Assembly (NCBI RefSeq): GCF_040219635.1
Contig: NZ_JAVJSC010000002.1
Span: 372,001-436,000 of the forward strand
Reading direction: 5' to 3'
Length of the DNA stretch: 64,000 bases
From: Pyruvatibacter sp.
GTDB lineage: Bacteria; Pseudomonadota; Alphaproteobacteria; CGMCC-115125
The number at the start of each line of letters is the position of its first letter. Positions within the stretch are counted from its first letter, which is position 1. A program made the position numbers and the translations under genes. Positions 24,928 through 32,340 of the stretch are shown here, one piece after another. The notes below the pieces were generated by a model. The model saw only the letters and a program-made list of their open reading frames with translations, was not told the origin of the DNA and ran no database searches.

Positions 24928-25887
24928 ATGAACGGTCCCGCAGAACATACCGGCCTGATCTTTCCCCACACACACTTGCTGGGGATCCAGGGACTTTCCT
25001 TTCAGGATATTTCAGCGCTTCTTGATCTGGCAGACGCCTATGTCGATCAGAACCGCCAGGTGGTGAAAAAATCGTCCGTGCTGCGCGGACGCACCCAGAT
25101 CAACATCTTCTTTGAAGCCTCCACCCGCACGCAAAGTTCGTTTGAGCTGGCGGGCAAGCGGCTGGGTGCCGATGTCATGAACATGTCGGTCTCAACGTCT
25201 GCCGTCAAAAAAGGCGAAACGCTGATCGACACCGCTGTCACCCTCAACGCCATGCGGCCCGACCTGCTGGTGGTCCGCCACGGCGACTCAGGTGCTGTCG
25301 CGCTGCTGGCTCAAAAAGTGGATTGCAGCGTTATCAACGCGGGCGATGGCAGCCACGAACATCCAACGCAGGCACTGCTGGATGCCCTCACCATCCGCCG
25401 CCGCCTTGGGCGCATCGAAGGTCTGCGCATTGCCATCTGCGGCGATATTCTGCACAGCCGCGTGGCGCGCTCCAACATTCACCTGCTCACCAGCCTTGGT
25501 GCCAGCGTCCGCGTTATCGGCCCCCCCACCCTGATGCCCGTCGGCATTGAAACGCTGGGGGCAACACCCTTCACCTCCATGCGCGAAGGCCTTGAAGGCT
25601 GCGACGTCGTGATGATGCTGCGGCTTCAGACCGAACGCATGAGCGGCTCTTTCATCCCGTCCACCCGTGAATATTTTCACCTCTACGGACTGGACTACGA
25701 AAAACTGGCGATGGCCAAGCCGGATGCCCTCGTCATGCACCCCGGCCCGATGAATCGCGGCGTCGAGATTGACAGTCTGGTGGCTGACGACATCGACCGC
25801 AGCCTGATCCGCGAACAGGTGGAAATGGGTGTTGCAGTCCGCATGGCCGTGCTGGATGCCCTCTCCCGCCACCTGCCCAATCAGTGA
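24928..25887 (+). CDS. pyrB: Aspartate carbamoyltransferase catalytic subunit
   Basis: PyrB makes carbamoyl-aspartate from carbamoyl phosphate and aspartate in pyrimidine synthesis. The 319-residue product has the carbamoyl-phosphate motif FEASTRTQSSFELAGKRLG, a second-domain HPTQALLDALTI, CGDILHSRVARS, and HPGPMNRGVEI at the C-terminus. No regulatory pyrI follows; instead a dihydroorotase-like gene lies 13 bases downstream, as in bacteria where the ATCase forms a dodecamer with a DHOase-like partner. Confidence 0.97.
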   Translation: MNGPAEHTGLIFPHTHLLGIQGLSFQDISALLDLADAYVDQNRQVVKKSSVLRGRTQINIFFEASTRTQSSFELAGKRLGADVMNMSVSTSAVKKGETLIDTAVTLNAMRPDLLVVRHGDSGAVALLAQKVDCSVINAGDGSHEHPTQALLDALTIRRRLGRIEGLRIAICGDILHSRVARSNIHLLTSLGASVRVIGPPTLMPVGIETLGATPFTSMREGLEGCDVVMMLRLQTERMSGSFIPSTREYFHLYGLDYEKLAMAKPDALVMHPGPMNRGVEIDSLVADDIDRSLIREQVEMGVAVRMAVLDALSRHLPNQ

Positions 25888-25900
25888 ACGGCGCACCACC

Positions 25901-27187
25901 ATGTCAACGGCTTACATAAATGCACGCCTGATCGACCCCGCTTCGGGGCTGGACACCATAGGCGCTGTACTTGTTGAGAACGGCACGATCCTAGACCTTG
26001 GCGCACACCTGTTTGCCAACGGCGCCCCCTCAGGTGTTGAAACAGTTGACTGCGGCGGCCACGTGCTGGCCCCCGGCCTGATCGACATGCGCGTGTTTAC
26101 CGGCGAGCCGGGCGAAGAACACCGCGAAAGCCTGGCAAGCGCCAGCGATGCGGCGGCGGCTGGCGGCGTCACGACATTTGTCGTTATGCCCAACACGTCG
26201 CCCGTCATTGATGACGCGGCGCTGGTTGATTTTGTCAGCCGCCGTGCCCGCGACACCGCCAGTGTCAATGTTCACATCATGGCCGCTCTCACCAAGGGTC
26301 TCAACGGCGACGAGATGACTGAGATCGGCCTCCTGTCAGAAGCCGGTGCCGTGGCCTTCACCGATGGCACAACCGCCGTCATGAACGCGCAACTCCTGCG
26401 CCGTGCGCTGACCTATTCAAAACTTTTCAACGCGCTGATTGTTCAGCACGCGGAAGACCCGTCATTGGCCGCAGCAGGCGTTATGAACGAAGGTGAACTC
26501 TCCACCCGCCTTGGCCTCGCGGGCATTCCAACGGAAGCTGAAACCATCGTTGTCGAGCGTGACCTGCGGCTGGTGGAACTCACCGGCGGCCGTTACCACG
26601 TGAGCCAGATTTCATGCGCTGAAACCCTTGAAGTGATCCGCCAGGCAAAACGCGAAGGACTTCCGGTAACCTGCGGTGTCAGCGCTGACCACATTTCGCT
26701 CAACGAAACCGACATCGGCGAATACCGCACCTTCTTCAAGCTGTCGCCGCCGCTGCGCTCAGAGCCGGACAGGCGAGCCATGATTGAAGGCCTCGCCGAC
26801 GGTACCATTGATGTTGTCGTATCCGGCCATAACCCGCAGGCCCCTGACACCAAACGCCGCCCGTTTGCCCAGGCTGCCGACGGTGCCGTCGGCCTTGAAA
26901 CGCTTCTGCCGGTCATGCTGGAGCGGGTCCACAACGAAGAACTGTCGCTGTGCGAGGCAATGGCCTGCGTCACCAGCCGCCCGGCGGATATTCTCGGGCT
27001 CAACGCCGGTCGTCTTGCTGCCGGTGCTCCCGCCGACATGACCCTGATCGATCTCGGTGCTCCCTGGGTTGTGGAAGCGGACGCTCTTAGGTCAAAATCC
27101 AAGAACACCGCCCACGAAGATCGCCGCTTTCAGGGCCGCGCCCTTCGTACCATAGTGGCTGGCAAGCAGGTTTTTGGCACCAACTGA
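25901..27187 (+). CDS. Dihydroorotase-like protein, predicted non-catalytic (PyrC'-type)
   Basis: A 428-residue dihydroorotase homologue. The first metal motif, normally D-x-H-x-H followed by REPG, reads DMRVFTGEPG, so both histidines are gone. The carboxylated-lysine region has no recognisable lysine motif, and the later DHAPH-type motif reads SGHNPQAPDTK, losing the catalytic Asp. Overall fold signals remain (LAPGLIDMR, AAAAGGVTTFVVMPNTSPV, DGAVGLETLLPVML, AGAPADMTLIDLG). Known relatives beside pyrB (for example Pseudomonas PyrC') are structural partners needed for ATCase assembly, with an active pyrC elsewhere. The ATG at 25901 removes a 24-codon extension overlapping pyrB. Databases often label such genes simply pyrC. 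Confidence 0.88.
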   Translation: MSTAYINARLIDPASGLDTIGAVLVENGTILDLGAHLFANGAPSGVETVDCGGHVLAPGLIDMRVFTGEPGEEHRESLASASDAAAAGGVTTFVVMPNTSPVIDDAALVDFVSRRARDTASVNVHIMAALTKGLNGDEMTEIGLLSEAGAVAFTDGTTAVMNAQLLRRALTYSKLFNALIVQHAEDPSLAAAGVMNEGELSTRLGLAGIPTEAETIVVERDLRLVELTGGRYHVSQISCAETLEVIRQAKREGLPVTCGVSADHISLNETDIGEYRTFFKLSPPLRSEPDRRAMIEGLADGTIDVVVSGHNPQAPDTKRRPFAQAADGAVGLETLLPVMLERVHNEELSLCEAMACVTSRPADILGLNAGRLAAGAPADMTLIDLGAPWVVEADALRSKSKNTAHEDRRFQGRALRTIVAGKQVFGTN

Positions 27188-27230
27188 ATCACGTGCCAAC
27201 CCGAAAAGCATACCAACGGAGACTGATCTG

Positions 27231-27884
27231 ATGTTCATCGACCCGATTTCCGTTGAGCTGTCCGCCCCCTACTACATTGCTGCCCTCGTGCTGGGCTACC
27301 TGCTGGGGTCCATCCCCTTCGGCCTGCTGTTCACACGCATGGCCGGGTTGGGCGACATTCGGTCCGTCGGCTCCGGCAACATCGGCGCAACCAATGTACT
27401 GCGCACCGGCAACCGCTGGGTGGCGCTGGCAACCCTGGTGGCGGACGGCGGCAAGGGCGCACTGGCGGTTGTTCTTGCGCGCTATCTTGCCGGGGACACA
27501 ATGGCCGTGCTTGCGGGTACCGGCGCTTTCGTCGGTCACATCTTTCCGGTCTGGCTCAGGTTCAAGGGCGGCAAGGGCGTTGCCACGTTCCTTGGCTTGA
27601 CACTCGCTCTGAACTTCTTCGTTGGCCTTGCCGCCTGCGCAACGTGGCTCGTTGTTGCCGCCATTTCACGCATCTCATCCCTGTCCGCCCTTGTGGCTGC
27701 CGCGCTGGCACCGGTGTTCTTCTGGATCGCCGACATGTGGCTCGTAATCCCGTTTGCCATTTTTTACGCGGTGCTGATTTTCATCCGCCACCGCGACAAC
27801 ATCCGCCGCATCATCGCGGGCGAAGAACCTCGCATTGGCGGCGGAAAAAAAGAGAACACCCCCCCGGAAGCACCCGCTTCGTGA
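27231..27884 (+). CDS. plsY: Acyl-phosphate:glycerol-3-phosphate acyltransferase
   Basis: PlsY transfers the acyl group from acyl-phosphate to glycerol-3-phosphate, the first step of phospholipid synthesis, in the inner membrane. The 217-residue product has the three family motifs GSGNIGATNV, FKGGKGVATFLG and a C-terminal FIRHRDNIRRIIAGEE, with about six hydrophobic helices. The start at 27231 follows a GGAG site; a longer frame overlaps nothing but is not family-like. The stop overlaps dprA as GTGA. Confidence 0.95.
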   Translation: MFIDPISVELSAPYYIAALVLGYLLGSIPFGLLFTRMAGLGDIRSVGSGNIGATNVLRTGNRWVALATLVADGGKGALAVVLARYLAGDTMAVLAGTGAFVGHIFPVWLRFKGGKGVATFLGLTLALNFFVGLAACATWLVVAAISRISSLSALVAAALAPVFFWIADMWLVIPFAIFYAVLIFIRHRDNIRRIIAGEEPRIGGGKKENTPPEAPAS

Positions 27885-29041
27885 CAGCACAGTCATTCAG
27901 CCATGGGCCAACAGATGACGCAGACCTGCTGGCGTGGCTTCGGTTGATCCGATCTCAAAACATTGGCCCGACCACATTCTGGGGTCTGCTTGCCCGCTTT
28001 GGCTCAGCGATTGATGCACTGGACGCCTTGCCACAGATAGCCAATCGCGCCGGTCGCGACACCGCGCTGTCAATCACGTCCATGCGTGACGCAGAGCGTG
28101 AACTGAGTCTGATCAAAAAATACGGTGCCCGTCTTGTGCCATTTGGTCATGACGGTTACCCGCCGTTGCTGGCCATGGTGGACGCACCCCCGCCTTTGCT
28201 CACAGTGCTGGGTGATGCATCCGTTGCCGGCCCGCGCACGGTTGGCATCGTCGGGGCGCGCAACGCTTCTGCCGCCGGACGAAAAATGGCTGCCATGATG
28301 TCGCGGGGTCTGGGCCAACATGGCGTCACCGTAGCCTCAGGCCTTGCCCGTGGCGTAGATACGCACGCCCACGAAGCCGCCCTGGAAACAGGCACTGTCG
28401 CGGTGACCGCAGGCGGCATCAACATTATTTATCCGCGCGAGAACACCCAGCTTCACGCGCAGATTGCCCAAACCGGCGCCGTGGTTACTGAAATGCCGTT
28501 CGGCGCCGAACCCGTGGCCCGCCACTTCCCCCGTCGCAACCGTCTGATCTCCGGCATGTCTGCGGGCGTCGTAGTGATTGAGGCGGCGGTGCGGTCAGGG
28601 TCTCTCATCACCGCGCGTTTTGCCAACGAGCAGGGCCGCGATGTATTTGCTGTGCCCGGCTCACCGCTCGATCAGCGGGCACGCGGTACCAACGATCTCA
28701 TTCGCGAGGGGGCAACGCTGGTGCAGGGGCCCGAGGATGTGCTGGAGGCTTTGGAAAGCCAGTTTTCAGAACCCGGCACCCTGCCGCTCTTTGACCGCTA
28801 TACTCAACAACCTGCCGCACTCGATCAAACCAACACGCGCAGATCAGGTGCCCCGACAGCCCCTATAACCGAAGAAAACACCAACGCGGTTCACGCTCTT
28901 TTAAGCCCGTCGCCGGTGGAACTGGATGAACTGATCCGCCTGAGCGCACTCACGGCGGCCCAGGTATCAGCAATCATTCTGGAACTGGAAATCTCAGGAC
29001 GGGCCGTCCGCCACCCCGGCGGGCGCATCAGCACCATGTAG
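27881..29041 (+). CDS. dprA: DNA-processing protein DprA (Smf)
   Basis: DprA binds incoming single-stranded DNA and loads RecA in natural transformation; it is widely present even where competence is undescribed. The 386-residue product has an N-terminal SAM-like region (LIRSQNIGPTTFWGLLARFG), the Rossmann core VGIVGARNASAAG, GLARGVDTHAHEAAL, FPRRNRLISGMS, and a C-terminal winged helix (ELDELIRLSALTAAQVSAIILELE). Start is GTG at 27881, in a GTGA overlap with plsY. Confidence 0.94.
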   Translation: MTAQSFSHGPTDDADLLAWLRLIRSQNIGPTTFWGLLARFGSAIDALDALPQIANRAGRDTALSITSMRDAERELSLIKKYGARLVPFGHDGYPPLLAMVDAPPPLLTVLGDASVAGPRTVGIVGARNASAAGRKMAAMMSRGLGQHGVTVASGLARGVDTHAHEAALETGTVAVTAGGINIIYPRENTQLHAQIAQTGAVVTEMPFGAEPVARHFPRRNRLISGMSAGVVVIEAAVRSGSLITARFANEQGRDVFAVPGSPLDQRARGTNDLIREGATLVQGPEDVLEALESQFSEPGTLPLFDRYTQQPAALDQTNTRRSGAPTAPITEENTNAVHALLSPSPVELDELIRLSALTAAQVSAIILELEISGRAVRHPGGRISTM

Positions 29042-29048
29042 GTTGCGG

Positions 29049-29291
29049 CTACCTGGAGGCACGCTTTGCAGGGGTATTCGCGTTGCTTTTTTCAGCCCCG
29101 TCCCGGTTCTCAGCCCCGTCTCGGTTCTCAGCAATCCGGGACGCTTCGCTGCCCGCCATTTCCAAAAGATAGGCCAGGAGAGGCATTTGTGTCTCGCGCG
29201 CGACTGAACTAAGCCCGATCAGCATATCGAAGATGTAAGCAGCAGTTTCGGTGCGGTCCTGATCCGCACCTTGCGGACTTTTGTCGGTCAC
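29049..29291 (-). CDS. Small conserved-type helical protein, unknown function
   Basis: An 80-residue protein resembling a small alphaproteobacterial family with a TAAYI...LAYLLEMA pattern: TAAYIFDMLIGLSSVARETQM followed by LLAYLLEMAGSEA. The C-terminal 25 residues are low complexity with an internal repeat (AENRDG twice), reflecting a short DNA duplication at about 29095-29130. No signal peptide or catalytic motif is seen. It is convergent with dprA. Confidence 0.65.
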   Translation of the reverse strand: MTDKSPQGADQDRTETAAYIFDMLIGLSSVARETQMPLLAYLLEMAGSEASRIAENRDGAENRDGAEKSNANTPAKRASR

Positions 29292-29661
29292 AATCGCAAG
29301 CCTTCACATTCATTGTCGGCATTGCGCCGACAGCCACACAGGTAACAGCGGGTAATCAGGTAGAAAAACCTGCTTCTTACCCCGGTATTCAAGATCCCGA
29401 CGGCTTCTTAGGGGGGACGCAATGACAACCACAATACTCGTTTTGCGTGCAAAATGCGACCAACAACTAAATCCCCAACGTCTCAAAGGACTTTTCGCCA
29501 ACCGAACAGGCGAAAATATTTCAGCGATGTGACAAAACCCACAATGAGGCGTGCATTTGACACTCCGACGGTTACAACACCATCTTGTGCGTCGAATCGA
29601 CAAGTCAACACTGCGCGCTGAGGCGTGCGCCCTTCCCTAACGGCCCAAGTTCGAGGTTTGC
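29292..29661. other. Intergenic region upstream of topA
   Basis: 370 bases without a supported gene, between the divergent small-protein gene and topA. It contains a 7-base stem with a 5-base loop (29314-29332, TGTCGGC/GCCGACA) not followed by a T-run, one GAATC (GANTC, CcrM-type) site near 29603, and a GAGG ribosome site (29653-29656) before topA. It presumably carries the topA promoter, but no convincing -35/-10 pair was found. Confidence 0.6.
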
Positions 29662-32340
29662 GTGGTCAACGTAGTTATTGTGGAATCCCCGGCTAAGGCC
29701 AAGACGATCAACAAGTATCTGGGTAGCGACTTCAAGGTGCTGGCATCCTATGGCCATGTCCGCGACCTGCCGCCCAAGGATGGCTCGGTTGATCCGGATG
29801 AAGACTTCGCCATGACCTGGCAGGTGTCGCCCAGTTCCAAAAAACAGATCCGCGAAATCGAAACCGCCGTCAAAGGTGCCGACAAGCTCATTCTGGCCAC
29901 TGACCCCGACCGCGAGGGCGAAGCTATTTCATGGCACGTGCTTGAGATTCTTGAAAAGAAGAACCTCATCAAGGACATGCCGGTTGAGCGCGTGGTGTTC
30001 AACGCTGTCACCAAAAAATCGATTCTGGAGGCCATGGAGCATGGCCGCGACGTCGATACGGATCTGGTCGAGGCCTACAAGGCCCGCCGCGCGCTGGACT
30101 ATCTGGTGGGCTTCAACCTGTCCCCAGTGCTGTGGCGCAAGCTGCCCGGCTCGCGCTCGGCAGGCCGCGTACAGTCCGTGGCGCTGCGCCTTATCGTGTC
30201 GCGCGAAATGGAGATCGAGGCATTTACGCCGCGCGAATACTGGACCATTGAAGCTGCCCTTGCGAATGACGCCGGCGAAGACTTCACCGCGCGGCTGACC
30301 ACCTTCAACGGCCAGAAGCTGGACAAGTTCGACCTCGCCAACGAAACGGCCGCCCGCGAAGCGGAAGCAGCGGTTAAAAGCGCTGCGCTGCGCGTGGCCT
30401 CCGTTGAAGCCAAACCCGCCAAGCGCAATCCGCCTGCGCCGTTCACAACATCCACGCTGCAGCAGGAGGCGTCCCGTAAACTCGGCTTCAACGCCAGCCG
30501 CACCATGCAGGTGGCGCAGCGCCTGTATGAAGGTGAGGACATTGGCGGCGAGACGGTGGGTCTCATCACCTATATGCGGACCGACGGCGTGCAGATGGCC
30601 CCCGAAGCCATCGACGACGCCCGTGATGCCATCGCAGCGCAGTTCGGGCGCAACTATCTGCCGGACAGCCCGCGCATCTATCGCTCAAAAGCCAAGAATG
30701 CGCAGGAGGCCCATGAGGCCATCCGCCCCACAGACCTCGCCCGCACCCCGCAGGACGTGGCGCGCTATGTCAGCGGCGAACAACTCAAGCTTTATGAGCT
30801 GGTATGGAAGCGCGCCATCGCAAGCCAGATGGAAAGTGCAAGCTTCGAGCGCACCACCGTCGAGCTTGCCGACGCTGACGGCAAGGTCGGCTTGCGCGCC
30901 ACTGGCTCCGTGCTGTTGTTCGATGGTTTCCTGACGCTCTATCAGGAAGGCGTGGATGATTCAGAAGGCGACGAAGACGCGAACCGTCTGCCCAAGCTGA
31001 ACGAAGGTGAGCAACCACAAACCCGCACCGTTAACGCCGACCAGCATTTCACCGAGCCGCCCCCCCGCTTCACCGAAGCCTCGCTTGTGCGGCGGATGGA
31101 AGAACTGGGTATCGGCCGCCCCTCCACTTACGCCTCAACCCTCAGCACACTGAGGGATCGTGAATATGTCCGCATGGACCGCAACCGCTTCATGCCCGAA
31201 GACAAAGGCCGGTTGGTTACGGCCTTCCTTGAAAACTTCTTCAACCGCTATGTGCAGTATGAGTTTACCGCCAGCCTGGAAGAGCGCCTCGATGCGGTTT
31301 CAGCCGGTGAACTGGACTGGCGCGAAGTGCTGCGCGATTTCTGGCGCGACTTCATCGCCGCTGTTGATGACACCAAGGAACTGCGCATCACGCAGGTTCT
31401 TGATGTTCTCAATGACGTGCTTGGCCCGCATGTGTTCCCGGCAAAAGACGACGGCACCCCGCCGCGCCAGTGCCCGACATGCGGCGACGGACAACTGTCC
31501 ATCAAGACGGGGCGCTTCGGCGCGTTCATTGGCTGCTCCAACTATCCTGAGTGCAAGTTCACACGGCCCATGGCCGGCTCTGAAGCAGAACAGGCCGCAC
31601 AGGGCGACAAGGAACTGGGCATCGACCCCGACACAGGTCTGTCGGTTCTTCTCAAGTCAGGCCGCTTTGGCCCGTACATTCAGCTTGGCGAAAAAACCGA
31701 GGAAAACGACAAGCCAAAGCGCTCCGGCATTCCCAAAGGCATGAGCCCTGCGGATGTTGACTTTGACTACGCGCTCAAGCTGCTGTCACTGCCGCGCGAT
31801 GTGGGCGAGCACCCTGAAACCGGCAAGATGATTACCGCAGGGCTGGGCCGCTATGGCCCGTTCGTGCTGCACGATGGCAAATACGCCAACCTCGATTCCA
31901 TCGAGGAAGTGTTCTCCGTCGGCATCAACCGCGCCGTTGACGCAATCGCCCAAAAGGCGCTGCGGGGCGGCAACCGCCGCGGCCAGGCAACCGTGCTGAA
32001 AGAGCTGGGCGACCACCCCGGCGAAGGCGGCCCGGTGCAGGTGCTGGATGGTCGCTACGGCCCCTACATCAAACACGGCAAAATCAACGCCACCCTGCCC
32101 AAGAGTGTCGGGATTGATGAACTGACCCTTGAGCGCGCCGTTGAGCTGGTAGCCGAAAAAGCAGCAAAATCCGGCAAGAAGCCAAAGGCCAAATCAAAGG
32201 CGAAGGCCAAGACAAAATCGAAGGCAAAAACCAAAGCCAAGGCGAAAACGAAAACCAAGACCAAGACCAAGACCAAGGCGAAAGCCAAAACCAAAGCGAA
32301 AGCCAAGTCGGCAGTCGCTTCTGATACAGACGCATCCTAA
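29662..32340 (+). CDS. topA: DNA topoisomerase I
   Basis: TopA relaxes negative supercoils. The 892-residue product has the Toprim domain (NVVIVESPAKAKTI, DPDREGEAI), the active-site region with the catalytic tyrosine in GLITYMRTDGVQ, and the DNA-gating core (GRPSTYASTLSTL). After the core come one full four-cysteine zinc finger (CPTCGDGQLSIK ... CSNYPECKF) and Cys-less repeats of the GRYGPF / GRFGPYIQLG type. The last 60 or so residues are almost pure Lys with Ala or Thr (K-A-K, K-T-K), encoded by AAG-ACC-like tandem repeats around 32180-32310. Start is GTG with a GAGG site. rnr begins directly at the next base after the stop. Confidence 0.96.
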   Translation: MVNVVIVESPAKAKTINKYLGSDFKVLASYGHVRDLPPKDGSVDPDEDFAMTWQVSPSSKKQIREIETAVKGADKLILATDPDREGEAISWHVLEILEKKNLIKDMPVERVVFNAVTKKSILEAMEHGRDVDTDLVEAYKARRALDYLVGFNLSPVLWRKLPGSRSAGRVQSVALRLIVSREMEIEAFTPREYWTIEAALANDAGEDFTARLTTFNGQKLDKFDLANETAAREAEAAVKSAALRVASVEAKPAKRNPPAPFTTSTLQQEASRKLGFNASRTMQVAQRLYEGEDIGGETVGLITYMRTDGVQMAPEAIDDARDAIAAQFGRNYLPDSPRIYRSKAKNAQEAHEAIRPTDLARTPQDVARYVSGEQLKLYELVWKRAIASQMESASFERTTVELADADGKVGLRATGSVLLFDGFLTLYQEGVDDSEGDEDANRLPKLNEGEQPQTRTVNADQHFTEPPPRFTEASLVRRMEELGIGRPSTYASTLSTLRDREYVRMDRNRFMPEDKGRLVTAFLENFFNRYVQYEFTASLEERLDAVSAGELDWREVLRDFWRDFIAAVDDTKELRITQVLDVLNDVLGPHVFPAKDDGTPPRQCPTCGDGQLSIKTGRFGAFIGCSNYPECKFTRPMAGSEAEQAAQGDKELGIDPDTGLSVLLKSGRFGPYIQLGEKTEENDKPKRSGIPKGMSPADVDFDYALKLLSLPRDVGEHPETGKMITAGLGRYGPFVLHDGKYANLDSIEEVFSVGINRAVDAIAQKALRGGNRRGQATVLKELGDHPGEGGPVQVLDGRYGPYIKHGKINATLPKSVGIDELTLERAVELVAEKAAKSGKKPKAKSKAKAKTKSKAKTKAKAKTKTKTKTKTKAKAKTKAKAKSAVASDTDAS

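Noticed and set aside
29314..29332. Stem-loop upstream of topA as a terminator
   Set aside because: Seven-base stem but no T-run on either side; not enough to call.
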